64,000 nt of DNA from Ornithodoros turicata (Eukaryota > Arthropoda > Arachnida > Ixodida > Argasidae): contig NC_088204.1 of assembly GCF_037126465.1 (NCBI RefSeq), forward strand, positions 21,210,804 through 21,274,803, written 5' to 3'. Below the pieces are notes generated by a model. It worked only from the letters and a program-made list of their open reading frames with translations. It made no database searches and was not told where the DNA came from. Below are positions 31,001-41,650 of the stretch, one piece after another (the first letter of the stretch is position 1; each line of letters opens with the position of its first letter). The position numbers were made by a program, and so were the translations under genes.

Positions 31001-33641
31001 CGCAAGACAACTTTGCCTTCCCGGAAACCGAATTAAACGACAAGGATACGAGGGGACATCACGCCACTTCCGTCGTACGAATCTTCTCGAGAAGGAGGTG
31101 AAATAATCGGTAAAGACACGCGAGGCGTTTTTTCCCGGATTTTTTTTCCGGGGGGGGGGGGATGGGGCTGAATGTTTGGGGTGCTGGTGATCTGCGCCAG
31201 CAACTTTTTCTAGCCATGGGAAGGCAACCCCCCCCCCCCCCCCCGTGACTGCACCCACGTCTCCTGACTTTTCTGATGGGACATGGTAACCTACGGACTA
31301 TGCGACTTTTTCTCCCAGCTGAGGAGGGAAGAGTCGTGTAGTTCCAACTGCAGTAGGACTCCCGTATTCTTAGGGTTCTTCGTTTTCGGGTTAAAACAGA
31401 TTTTTCACTATAGTTCCCCTCCGAACAAATTTCCAAGAATTCGGGTAAAACCCTATATCTACCCGAAATCCTTGCGCTCCTTCAACTTGTCGTTCTCGGT
31501 AAACCGTCGGAAAAGTGAATCATAATATCAGCAAAGGGAGCTATTTGTGACAACCTACTTGTCCTCCGTTTATGATCCCCTCCTGCAGGAGTCAAAGTCG
31601 AGCTTTTGTGGAGCTCGAGCAAGTGTTTGAATACCGCGGTCATTCACTATCCCGAGCAGAAATATGTATAAAGATCATTGATTCTCGTTCCATGCAGTGT
31701 CACAACAGTGTCTTGTTTCATATGCCTTTCGTTTGACCCGAAAATTCCCCGGTGAGATATCAAACAGACCCGATTTCTCCCCGAATTCTCGTGTGTCAAC
31801 AGCACCCGAGTTTTCCCTCCCGAATTCGAAAAATCATAAAACCCGAAAACGAAGAACCCTAAACGGTATTCTTGCTATATGGCGGCGCTAGACCATAGTG
31901 CACTTCTCCTCCCCTTAAAGGTACTGTAAAGCAGTAGACCAGCATGATATGCCGGTGATGTGACTAGAGACTTTGTTGCTTCTAAATACCATATACGGAA
32001 CCATACGACAGACAACGCGCTATAAATATTTTTAATTCGACATGAAAGATGCGGCGTAGAGGAGCGGTGCGACGCCTGGTGTCAAACAACCCCCTGTACA
32101 GCGGGCAACACTGAAAATTGGTATTACACACTATGACATCGGAACTTCGTTATTTTAGTAACCATATTATTAGTTTTCCTGTTTACCTATGCATTCTGAA
32201 ACCCCTGTTAACAGTTCAACCTGTTAACCCCTGTTTTTGCGAAATAACCCAGTGCTGGCCGCTGTTCGATGGGGGCTCTCCCTACTTCTCTGCTGCGCCT
32301 GCGTGCTCCTTTTGTTCGCGGCCTCTTTCGAACGAACAAACTCTCTCTGTGAACCTCTGTGAACAAACAAGTCCCGACGCTGTCTGGCTTCTTGAACGTC
32401 TGACACATTTTTTTCAACGGCTGAGCATTTCATTTCAGTTCGCTTATCCGTTTATCCTCAGATGTGGATCGTTGTGTGGATTGCAGGGGCGGATTTTATG
32501 GTGGATTGTGGTGGATTGTTATGTCGAGCCCACTGTTATACGCATGCAATGTGGTTGCCGCCGTATGTGTCAGAAGTACGGATTCATTTCGAATACTTAG
32601 TACAGCGTTGCCCGTAATCTTTAATTGTAATTTTCTAATTAACTGCACCGTCGATTGGAATGAAACTTGCACAGTTTTTGTCCTGGTGACTTGGACTATC
32701 GAATAGCCACACTAAATGACATTTGATCGGTGCTGCTTTACAGTACCTTTAATGACACTCTCCTGCCGCCATATTCTCCCCACTCGAGCTTCGAGTCGTC
32801 CGAATCGCACTCAACTCGCGCATAATAGTGCGCTTCGGGAGGTCCGAAGTGCACTCTGTAAACCGGCATGGTGCTCCGCATGTGGTTACATAAGAAACCC
32901 CGTGCGCCTCATAACAGCTCGTAACCTTTAACTGTTTGCTGTGGCTCCTTGGGGAGGGAACAATGAGGTCGCTCCACGGACAATGGAGTGTGGGAAACTG
33001 GAGAGCTGAGCATATTAGTCACATAGAGTTACGGAAATGATACGGAATACCCCAGGAAATTTCGGAGGAAAGTGCTCTCACTATCTGAATTCTGCAAAAT
33101 AATCTATGCTATCAAGGCGGCAAAATACAACATTTATTGCACATTATTTATTGCATCAGGCGTGACTGGTGGACAGCGCGTTCACGGGTACTCTTCGAGC
33201 TACGTCTACAGTGCCTGAAGGACATTTACAACAAGCTACCCTGGGCTGGTGGAATAAACTATGGCGATCAAGCACTGTCCGAGAATTTCGCGGACTGTGG
33301 TGGCATTCTAAAGGTGAACCTTTCCCTCACGTAGGAAGCCACCTAAACGGTAGTTTTCGCAGGTATACCACGCCTTCAAGACAGATCCACGGAAAGTGAG
33401 CCCTTCTACGGTGACATCGAAACCCCCAACTATACTGAGCCGTTACACTCCCGACCAACTGTTCTTCATCAGCAGTTGCTTCAAGTGGTGCGCGAACGAT
33501 GACACGCAAGCGTCCGGCTGGTACTCTCCGCCTCGCATGCGCTGTAATGTGCCGCTCATGAACATGGCAGAGTTTGCGGAGGCCTTCACATGCCATCCAG
33601 GGTCTCGAATGAACCCTACATCGAAGTGTGACTTCATGTAG
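27871..33641 (+). CDS. M13 (neprilysin-like) zinc metalloprotease, six exons
   Basis: My splice model joins 27871-28027, 28204-28469, 28737-29713, 29777-30103, 33160-33313 and 33363-33641, with all GT-AG junctions in phase (2160 nt, 719 aa). This is close to the usual 700-770 aa of the family. The product is a type II membrane ectopeptidase: a short cytosolic N-terminus, one membrane segment (residues about 30-50), then the extracellular M13_N and M13 domains. Visible motifs are NAFYMP (substrate backbone binding), GHEITHAFD (two zinc His and the catalytic Glu), ENFADCGG (third zinc ligand Glu and the supporting Asp) and the C-terminal MNPTSKC. The canonical HSPG..R near the C-terminus reads YSPPRMR: the Arg is kept but the transition-state His is Tyr. 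Intron 4 (3.06 kb) holds at least three MITEs. Ticks carry many M13 paralogues, so orthology is not assigned. Confidence 0.9.
28204..28469 (+). CDS. M13 protease exon 2
   Basis: The exon is bounded by TACAG|GATGC and CTCAG|GTAAGC. It completes the split Gly codon of exon 1 and encodes the Cys-containing start of the ectodomain. DPCDDFYSYVCTGW corresponds to the family motif PCxDFYxYxCGxW. Confidence 0.85.
28737..29713 (+). CDS. M13 protease exon 3 (M13_N domain)
   Basis: This large 977-bp exon (CCAG|GTGGCC to CA|GTAAGT) encodes most of the helical M13_N domain that caps the catalytic cleft. It includes DPLDILDLLVGLSLDWGLP and the YMMGRCYMDVDSVMPYAFGY region with conserved Cys. Confidence 0.85.
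29777..30103 (+). CDS. M13 protease exon 4 (HExxH)
   Basis: The exon (TTCCAG|ACGG to CAG|GTGAGG) carries NAFYMPVYHVIVIPAAIL and the zinc motif VVGHEITHAFD. The usual PxxNxIxxPAGIL reads PVYHVIVIPAAIL, so the Asn is replaced by His. Confidence 0.9.
30237..30355. mobile_element. Short hAT-like MITE in M13 intron 4
   Basis: The ends read CAAGGGCGGATCCA and CATCCGCCCCTG, an inverted pair of the CAGGGGCGGAT type known from hAT MITEs. The flanking 8-mers (gtgtgctc/gtccactc) match at only 5 of 8 positions, so the target duplication is weak. Confidence 0.4.
31371..31861. mobile_element. MITE with AGGGTTCTTCG ends in M13 intron 4
   Basis: Perfect terminal inverted repeats of about 21 bp begin TAGGGTTCTTCGTTTTCGGG. 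The interior repeats gaattcgggtaaaaccc-like words in both orientations. A near-identical GTATTCT stands on both sides (31364-31370 and 31866-31873), consistent with a target duplication plus a few extra bases. It is related by layout to the elements at 58778 and 61882. Confidence 0.65.
31915..32752. mobile_element. TTAA-flanked MITE in M13 intron 4
   Basis: The element 31919-32748 has 16-bp perfect inverted ends AGGTACTGTAAAGCAG and TTAA at 31915-31918 and 32749-32752. No transposase is visible. TTAA use suggests piggyBac or Kolobok machinery. Confidence 0.7.
33160..33313 (+). CDS. M13 protease exon 5 (third zinc ligand)
   Basis: The exon (ATCAG|GCGTG to AAAG|GTGAAC) completes the Arg codon of exon 4. 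It encodes RDWWT and ENFADCGGILK, which supplies the third zinc ligand Glu and the conserved Asp. The common ENIADNGG Asn is Cys here. Confidence 0.85.
33363..33641 (+). CDS. M13 protease exon 6 (C-terminus)
   Basis: The exon (TTCGCAG|GTATAC to the TAG stop at 33639-33641) encodes the substrate-binding end: DQLFFISSCFKWCAND, GWYSPPRMRCNVPLMN, AEFAEAFTC and RMNPTSKCDFM. The usual terminal CxVW reads CDFM. Confidence 0.85.
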   Translation, partial: VYHAFKTDPRKVSPSTVTSKPPTILSRYTPDQLFFISSCFKWCANDDTQASGWYSPPRMRCNVPLMNMAEFAEAFTCHPGSRMNPTSKCDFM

Positions 33642-34731
33642 GCTGGAGTAAACCACAATTATCTAACCACTGCGTGTGTGTGTGTTTTCAGCACAGATCA
33701 CGAGTACCGAAGACAGTTTGGCTGTGGAAGTTGCCCAGCATCAGGAATGGAGAATGTCCAAATGCTGTATTTGTAACTGATAAAGTGAAGGGCACTGTAT
33801 ACGCTCTGTGTTCGAAGCTGCCTATACTCCTGTACCCCAGCCCTTACGTATAAATAGGAAGTTGCGGAGACTGAAGCTTCGATTTGCATGGCAGAAAAGC
33901 TGCTGTAACGCTGTGTCGAGAGACTCTCATGTGGGCAGGCATGATAAGCTATCAGCCGTCTGGCAGCAAATTTCGAGAGCATTTGGATGCGTGCACCTGA
34001 ACTTCGCAGACAGGGCAGATACATGCTAAAAGGCCAACGGGTGGCCCTCAGTAGGGTAATGTATACGCTATGAAAATAGGTCAGCCTTTCGCGCAGCCCT
34101 TCAGCTTTCCCTTTCCCCTCGTGCGCGTAGGACGGGCTCATTGGATTGCTCTCAACCAGAGAAGGGTAACTGTTATGGTAACGAAAACAAACAAACGATA
34201 CCTATTACCGAAATTGGAGATGGTAACGATAACCGAAACGAAAATTACCGTCCGGTATTGAATTCGGGGAATGGATATTACTGCTGTGCGATGACATTTC
34301 AGTGACTTCATTTCATTTTTGTATTCCCTGTAATGCTCTAAATACTACACGTCAGCGTGGAAAGAAAGCGCATTATTGGATATCGAGGGTGCATCACCCG
34401 CTTGCCTATTCGTGACATTACCTACCTACATGACATCAAGGCATGAGACTTGCACAACATAGACTCCACACACTCTACTCCACCACAGCACGAGGATGAC
34501 AGCAGATTTTTATTTCTATTTTTAATATTGACTTGTTTCATTTCACTGTGGCTATGGGACTATTGCTTACTACTGAGAGCGTCTGCCTATGAATGAGACA
34601 TTGGATGAAGATTACGCCCATCTTGCGTTGCTGGACTCAGAGTGACTGAAGAAAGAAGACTGACTGAAGACATGTTCCTACCCTTCTTTAAAAATCTGGC
34701 AAGACGTGTGCATCCCAACAACGTAATATTA
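33642..34731. other. 3' flank of the M13 gene
   Basis: A (TG)n tract lies at about 33673-33688. No further gene or terminal repeat was recognised. Confidence 0.5.
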
Positions 34732-36061
34732 CAGTCGACCCCCGTTTATCCGGACGGTGCCGTTCCCGGCGAAATCGTCCGGATACCGGGGCATGCGGAT
34801 AAATGAAACGACCGAATAGAAACTTTCTACAGTGCAAGGTTTAATTAAAACACACAAATCTCGTCAATGACAGCTGTTACATAGTAGTGTAGGCACTCGA
34901 TTCCTGCAAACTTTTGCTAATTGCATAGAGTTGAGCCACGCTGTTGTGCTGCTCGAAGAATGTCAGTGCGGACGCAAAGTGTCAATGTCGGAGCCTTGTT
35001 TCTCACTGGCGTCATCGGCACCATCTTGCTGCACATCATCGGAGCCAACAGCAGCAATCACACCCGTCATCAGTCATAGCTGCGCACGCGCAGTGGCGTA
35101 GCCACGGGGGGGCTAGGGGGGGCGCGAGCCCCCCCTACCTGCCACGGACCGACCCACACAAATCGTGCAAATCCGAGAACATAATATATGGGGGGGACCA
35201 GTGTGGCGATCGCGAGAGTTCTTGCAGTTCATGGCGTCTATCTAAGAAGCACTCTTGAGTGGTTTTCAAAGTATGAGCTTCTCAAAATACTTCCAATCTC
35301 GTGACACCACCTCATTGGTCATGACAGCCTATACATGTAATCGTACTGTGAACGTCTAAATCAACTATTTTCGTTCCTTTTTTTAATCCTCAGTTTGCAG
35401 TGTGCACAAGTATGTGTGTGTTGTCGACACAGGATCAGCGGGGGGGGGGGGGGGGGGGCGAGTTTTCGTATCGAGCCCCCCCTACCTTGGAGGTCTGGCT
35501 ACGCCACTGCGCACGCGTCATCTCCTTATCAACGTCAACGTAGTCAGAAACCGCAGCATCATCTACGGCAGTCACAGTGAGCCTCTGCATCAGGGATCGC
35601 AGCTCACCTAGGGGAATGTCTTCATCGGCCAACGGGCCGTAAGCAGCAGGCCCTCGGGTTGGAGTTTTCCGCTCTAGAACCGGACAGTTGCTCGAGATAT
35701 TTCCAAATGACTCGACTGGTCAACGTGACCCAACGCACACAAATAGAAAAGGGGGTCATCGTGCACGGTTGTCTCCCCTACGGAGCAATGTAGGTCCCTA
35801 ACGTGTGACGGGAATAATCCCAACACATGAAAAGGGTGACGAAGCGGGGTCAGTGTCTCCTCTTACTCACGGTAGTTCGGATAACTGAAGCTGGATTACA
35901 AGAATTTTCGACTTTCGTTCCCTGGAATTCTTGTCCGAGTCCGGAAGCTGAAGTCCGGATAAACGAGAAGAAAATACATGGAGGAAAATTCGTTCCCGTG
36001 CCTTCTGTCCGGATACCGCGGGATCCGGATAAATGAAGTCCGGATAAACGGGGGTCGACCG
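34732..36061. mobile_element. pogo/Tigger-like element, non-autonomous
   Basis: The inverted ends are CAGTCGACCCCCGTTTATCC and its complement, with TA at 34730-34731 and 36062-36063. The CAGTCGACC start and TA target are typical of the pogo/Tigger branch of Tc1/mariner. A second internal copy of the GTCCGGATAAA motif lies near 35955 and 36035. No DDE transposase frame remains. A hAT MITE is nested at 35091-35509. Confidence 0.75.
35091..35509. mobile_element. hAT MITE nested in the pogo-like element
   Basis: The 419-bp element has ends CAGTGGCGTAGCCA and TGGCTACGCCACTG, with an exact 8-bp duplication CGCACGCG at 35083-35090 and 35510-35517. The interior has G-rich and C-rich tracts that fold on each other (about 35105-35145 and 35440-35485). 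No coding sequence is present. Confidence 0.85.
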
Positions 36062-36063
36062 TA

Positions 36064-37053
36064 CTTGTGTAGTGTGCACGCGTGACACCGAAGCAGCACT
36101 TGGGCAAAACAGGGTGCTCACAGAGCCGGATGGGCTGTCCTCCCGCAGCTCTGCAACACCGGACACAGTAACGGAAACGTAATGGAAACGAAACAAAGCT
36201 GGTATCAGAAACAGATAATAGCTAGTGTTGTCTAGTATCGCCATAATGTTATCTGCGAATGCCCCCTTATTGCTGCCTTCTGAGTGGACAGACTCTTTGT
36301 CACGTGCTCCAACCTCTTCTTTCTCTCATGTGCAGAGGTGTACTGTCATGGCGTATTCTCCCTTTCTTCAGTATTGCATCAAAGCAGAACCCTTCCATAT
36401 GCAATTGCAAAAATCCCAATGTATGTACGTAGTTGTTATAGTACTTGCTTCAATTATAACGGTCATTGATGAACATTACGAAGTATCACGAGGTCCTGAA
36501 AGAAGCTGCACAGCTTCATAGACAGAGTGATATCATCTGTTGCCTAGGGTTACTCGAGTGTCTTTGCCCTTCACCCAACATAAGAAGTCTGCCAGCAGCT
36601 GCGGTGGGGAGACTGAAGTCAACCTTTGGGGAACAATGTTGCCAGACACATTGCAGATTTCATACTCTACGATGTCATACTTCTCAAAACTAGAAATTAA
36701 CTTTGTGATACTTCAGTTTTGCACAGAGAAATTTGGGAGAATACAGCATGAGGTATAAACTGGGCAAGATTTTGAAGACAAGATTTGGTTTGTAATGGAT
36801 GGCACTTCAATGCTGCATTAAAACCTGAAAAGGGGTTCCATCTGTACCAAACACAACTCACTCTGGTTACCGAGGAATGACTTTATGAAATAATTACATC
36901 AATGAGGTAAAACCGAGGCCCAAATTATTCCGCCAACATCTGTATAACAGATCGTGCCCTCTCGTACTGCTTCGCTGATGCACCATCTGGAACAAAAGAT
37001 GTGTGTGCAGCGATCATCGATGTCGAGTGCCAGCGCATAACATGCAGTATTAC
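36064..37053. other. Downstream of WKF exon 2, last exon not located
   Basis: The WKF gene should continue here or further left, with a short terminal exon corresponding to the RAxxVxQLL tail of C7orf50. I could not identify it by eye. No other gene was recognised. Confidence 0.4.
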
Positions 37054-38820
37054 CTTTCGAAGAGGAATATCTGTTTACAAGGTTGTTAGCTAAGACCTGA
37101 AGTTCCTGACGTGCAACTCCTCGCATGTTCTCAATGTACTGCAGGAAGAGCTGGAAGTCATCCTCTCCAAGCTGCACAAAGATCAACAATATATATATAT
37201 ATCCCAAAGCAAACCTGTCAAAGCACCACAAGTGAAACTTACAGAGTCCTCATCAAACGCATTCTCGATTAGCCAATATTGTTTCTTCTTGCAAAACTTC
37301 CATACAGGTGTTCCAAAAGCATGAAGGTACAACAGTGAAGGTTCTTTAGAAGCAACACGTTCCTTGACTGGTATAATCTTCTTTCTTCCTTTTTGCCTTC
37401 TTGGGCGCGCCAGTTTTGTTTTGTAACTGCCGGTCTCTTCCTTCCCGTAGGGCTCATGTGCAATGTTTTCCGTGTTTGCTTGCATTTCGGGATTAGGATG
37501 TACATGCTTCTTCGTATGGAATTTATGGTTTACCTCTCCCGTTTTGTCACTGGTACACTGGTCTTCTCTGTCAGGGATATGTGCAACTTTTGGCTTCCTT
37601 GTTTGCTGTTCATGCTTAGGTTGTTTCGTCTTGTTGCTGCTGGTCCCTTCGTTCTCACAGGGGCTATGTGTACAGTTCTCCTCATTTACTTGCATTTTGG
37701 GCTTCAACTGCTCCGTTCCGTCACTGTCACTTTGGTAGGCTGTGCCGTCGCTTCGTACAAACCTTTGTCTCTTGAAATGCATTTTAGCCTTCGTCTGTTT
37801 TGCCTTTGCGCTATTTACGTCTCTCTCTCTCTCAGGCTTCTGTGCTTGCTTTTTATATTTTGTCTTGTCACTGCTGGTTTCTTCATTCTCGTGGGCGCTA
37901 CATGGAAAAGTTTGCACGTTTGCTTGCGTTTCGGGCTCCAACTGCTCCGTTCTGTCACTGTCACTTTGGTAGGCTGTGCCGTCGCTCCGCACAAACCTTT
38001 GTTTCTTTATATGCAATTTAGGCTTTGTCGGTTTCATTTTTTCGCTATCTACCTGGCTCTCTCTCTTAGACTTCTGTGCTTGCTTTTTACGTTTAGATTG
38101 TTTTGTCTTGTTGCTGCTGGTTTCTTCATTCTCATGGGGACTACGTGCAAGGTTTTCCTCGTTTGCTTGCATTTCGGGCTTCAATTCTTCCGTTCTGTCA
38201 CCGTTGCTTTGGCTGGCTGCACCGTCACTATGTACAAACCTTTGTTTCTCTGTACGCAATTTAGGATTTGTCCGTTTCGTTTTTTCACTATTAACTTGGC
38301 TCTCTCTTTCAGGTTTCCGTGGTTTCTTTTTATGCTCGGGTTGTTTTATTTTGTCACTGTTACCTAGATCCTCTGTTTCAGGGTTATGTACCGTTTTTTT
38401 ATGTTTTGCTTGCACCCCAGGCTTCACCCCATCGCGTTTCTCTTCGTCGGTTTTCTTTTTTTGCTTGAGCTTAAGTTTCTTCAGCTGTCCTGTAGTGACA
38501 CTTTCCTTACCTTCTTGAGGGAAGGCCCGCTTGACAGCCTGGTTTGTTTTGACGTTATCGCCACCCTGGGATGCGGAATCAACTTTCGGCTGTGCAACGG
38601 CGTTCGAGTGAAGTTTTTGAACCTTCCGTTTCTTCGTGATTGGACCATTCATCTTGCCCTTCTCACCGTCGTCGTCCGCAGCTTGCTTAGACGGCCGCTT
38701 TCGTTTCACGGCATCGTTACCGTGCGACGGCGAATCAATTCCTTCTTGTGCCTTCACCACGGCTTTCGGCAGTCGTTTCTTAACCTTATTCTTCGTCGCC
38801 GTCTTCGCGCCGTCCATCAT
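37054..38820 (-). CDS. WKF-domain protein (C7orf50-like), repeat-expanded, 3' end incomplete
   Basis: Exon 1 (38820-37243) encodes 526 residues and exon 2 (37171 to about 37054) follows in phase 0 across a 71-bp intron (TCT|GTAAGT, GCAG|CTTGG). Residues about 494-526 plus exon 2 form the WKF domain of human C7orf50: LLYLHAFGTPVWKFCKKKQY, WLIENAFDEDS, then DDFQLFLQYIENMRGVARQ. C7orf50-type proteins are nucleolar and linked to ribosome biogenesis; that role is inherited, not shown here. The N-terminal 490 residues are Lys-rich and contain about three degenerate repeats of roughly 80 residues, each with a QRFVRSDGTAYQSDSD-like core at residues 193, 274 and 352. The human protein is about 194 aa, so this is greatly expanded. 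Exon 2 probably ends at donor AAAG|GTAATA (37054). The last exon was not found. Confidence 0.75.
37185..37201. repeat. (AT)n microsatellite in intron
   Basis: A short AT dinucleotide run lies within the 71-bp intron of the WKF gene. Confidence 0.7.
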
Positions 38821-39773
38821 GCCAGATTTCTTCTTATGCGATCGTCACGAAGAAAGGCACAGTCTAGCAAAAGTTGGTGAATACGGGCACCTTTTAACAA
38901 CTTTCACGCGCAATTTACAATCATATAATTCCAATACACTAATCACGATGACCAACCATAAGAGTATTCAGAGAAGCACGTGTGGAAATGGCGCAAACCT
39001 TGGTGTTTTGGATTGGCCTTGGCCATTGGATCATGCAACTTGGCTTTTGGCTTTAAAGTAATGTCTATGACGATACGACGACGTACATTGTTAGAACCAT
39101 GGTTAGAACCATGCGCCCTCGGTCAATATAGACTATGATGTAGAAGCTAGGTCAGTTGCAACATCGACTCCTCCTAAGCCTCCTAAACGCTGGCCGGGTA
39201 ACTGCCGCGTACTACGTAACTGTATAGGGCATAGCGTTCAGCTAACGACGGCCCCATATTGACGTCGCGCGGGGGAAGAGGGGCTATCTCCCCCCTAAAA
39301 AACAAGCATTAGGTTAAATATTAGGTTTTTCACCCCTTCCCAGGTTCAGGTTTACCTCTTTCCTTTTTATAAGGGCAGGCGTGAAGCAGGACAATCTAAC
39401 TAGGCGTTCGGGAAACAATAAACCACTGCTCCGAGGGTCTCGATCTGCCCTTGCTTAATATATCAGAAATGGGAATTACCTCTGTTTCGCTACAATAAAA
39501 CGGAAATGTCTTTCTCAGCTGTCACAGCGGGGAATAATTAACAAGCCATCACTGGATATTTGATATAAATTGACATTGGCAGCACTTCCAATTGTGCATT
39601 TCATTGGCAAAGCACAACGAAGAAGAGGAATCACTGGCTCGTGATTGCAAACCAATCCATCGATGTTCCACCGAACTTAAAGCATACTTTCGGGACTGAT
39701 TTTCCAAAAAGTCCTTCGCGTTACTCGTCATCAGCGTGGTACGCTCCATGCAGTGGCAGTCTGCTCATGAACA
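38821..39773. promoter_or_regulatory. Shared upstream region of two divergent genes
   Basis: The WKF gene (minus, ATG 38820) and the unknown two-exon gene (plus, ATG 39774) diverge from this 953-bp region, so it probably contains both promoters. No TATA box or specific factor site could be defended. Confidence 0.4.
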
Positions 39774-41406
39774 ATGAGCCAGCCACCTGAACAGGTTGTA
39801 ATTTCACCCGAAGGGGGGACACATTCATTTCTCGTACCTGCTGTGGAATCACGTAGTCAACAAAACGGGGACCCAGAAGAAGACACCTCGCAACATGAAG
39901 GAGATACCTACATGCACACATTGTAAGTTTTTTGTCGAGCTTTTACGAAAGATTGCTCACGTTTGATTTCATGGTATGACCTCTGGTTTCAGCGCAAAGA
40001 CTTCGAGCTGCGTGGATCTGGGGGCCGGTGAGGCTTGCGGTGAGCCGACAGTGGATAATTGCAGTATGGTGTCTAAGGAACATATTATTTACACTGTTCA
40101 AGAAAAAGGTGACCACTGCCAAGCTCAACTACCGGAGAGAGACATTCAATATCAGCTTGAATTGCGAATGAAAGGTGAAGTTAAACAGGCTACATCCATT
40201 TCTGTTTCCATTGTTGATAGCGGTGCCATCACTTCAGACAGTCGAAAACTACACATTTCAAGTGCACTCGACGAAATCATTGACGTGAACCTGGAGCGTT
40301 GTGACAGTATATCAACCGTGAACGAATACCTAACACCCGATGGCTCTGAAGTCTCCATCACAGATGTCACTTACCTCGCCGGTGCAACTGGTGCACAGCT
40401 CATTCAGGTACAGAATGTATCATACGATGAAAGTCCCGATGTCTTTTGCTCAAGTCTCGACGTCTTCCCACCTCTGAAACAAGAAGAAAATACCACGCCA
40501 TTCCTCAACAGTCTTCAGGCCAGCTCGGAAACCATCCAGTCCAGGACTCCAACTCCTCCACTACTGGAACATCCACCAGAGATACTTGACGTGTCTGCTG
40601 CAACAGCCGTAAGCTCAGATGCATTGTTTCACGAAGACACGAGTGATGAAGAAGTTGAGAGAAATAATGCTGAGGAGCAGCAGACTGCCACAATACTGGA
40701 CATCTCAGATCAGAGGGTTAACTTCATGAATACGCCAAGCACGCTGTCACCCATTAGTTCTCACAGAATGTCTCTGGACCAAAGTGCTGAAGACAGTTGC
40801 CGACCAATGACCAACATGAGAAGTACAAGCAGTAGCAGCAGCAGCAGCAGTACCAGCACGCTTAGTGGTACGAATGAACCTGCAGACGCACCCTTAACTC
40901 CCACCACTCACAGTCCAAACAGGGACAGTGACCCCACGATCAGCAGCGTCACAAAACTGCTTCAGTCGTCTAGTTCTGGGATCAGCGTTCCGGGCACAAA
41001 GTCGACGGCTGAAAGGAAGAGGCTTCACAAACTATTTTCTTGGGTCACGTTCAAGTCGATGGTGGGAAAGAGACTCGAGACCATTGCTGGCTGTTTCAAG
41101 AGCAAGAAAGATTCCAACAAAAAGGGTTTCTTTAATCCGACGACCCAGAGACTGGCAAGCAGACGACTTTATGAAGAAGGTTTGTACGACGAAGCTAACG
41201 AAGACGTTTTTGGTGACCGGAGCCAGGGAGAATGCAGACCTCGGACACCTCGTTTGCAGCTCGACTCCGATGGGGATGAACTGTTGGAAGAGGTTGACAA
41301 TGAGACTTCGGACAAGTTCTATTCAACGAGGCTTCAGTGGAACATAAGGGGGATTTATCAGCGAGCTGCTTCTTATGTTCACTCCTTCTGGGGGAGGGGT
41401 TCCTAA
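39774..41406 (+). CDS. Unknown Ser/Glu-rich protein, two exons
   Basis: Exon 1 (39774-39922) starts at ATG in MSQPPEQVVI. The intron (39923-39992) is bounded by ATT|GTAAGT and TTTCAG|CGC, and exon 2 (39993-41406) joins in phase 2. The product is 520 aa. I do not recognise the family. The middle (about residues 150-410) is acidic and Ser/Thr-rich with a poly-Ser run near 345. The C-terminal 110 residues are different in character: a basic helical block (KRKRLHKLFSWVTFKSM-like, then KRLETIAGCFKSKK), an acidic stretch and an aromatic end RGIYQRAASYVHSFWGRGS. That tail may be a short amphipathic or membrane-associating helix. No signal peptide or clear transmembrane segment is seen. An AATAAA signal follows at about 41447. 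Divergent from the WKF gene. Confidence 0.7.
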
Positions 41407-41445
41407 ATATTGTTTTTGTTTGGTTGTTGCCTCCACAATGTGTTG

Positions 41446-41453
41446 AAAATAAA
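41446..41453 (+). terminator. Polyadenylation signal AATAAA
   Basis: AATAAA in the context gaaAATAAAactgg lies 40 bp after the stop codon of the unknown two-exon gene, the expected place for its 3' end signal. Confidence 0.6.
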
Positions 41454-41650
41454 ACTGGCATTTCGAAAAGTGTGAAGAATGTTGCAAAATTCCACAAGCT
41501 TTCAGTTTGCCTGCTGTATAAAACCAGCTTGTAACTACAGGGCCCAAACCATAGCTAGGAACATTCAGTTCTATGGTGGCTTTTGATGCTTAATTTCTTC
41601 GGGAAAGTGCTTACTGTGATGACCAACCTGCACTGAGTTATGAGCCTCTT

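Noticed and set aside
37621..38200. CRISPR-like regularly spaced repeats
   Set aside because: The near-regular repeats are coding units of the WKF gene (about 240 bp period) in a eukaryotic genome, not an array.
37393..38518. Long plus-strand frames with alternating Cys/Phe/Leu resembling membrane proteins
   Set aside because: They are the antisense shadow of the lysine-rich repeats in the WKF gene; Lys/Glu codons read backwards give Phe/Leu/Ser.
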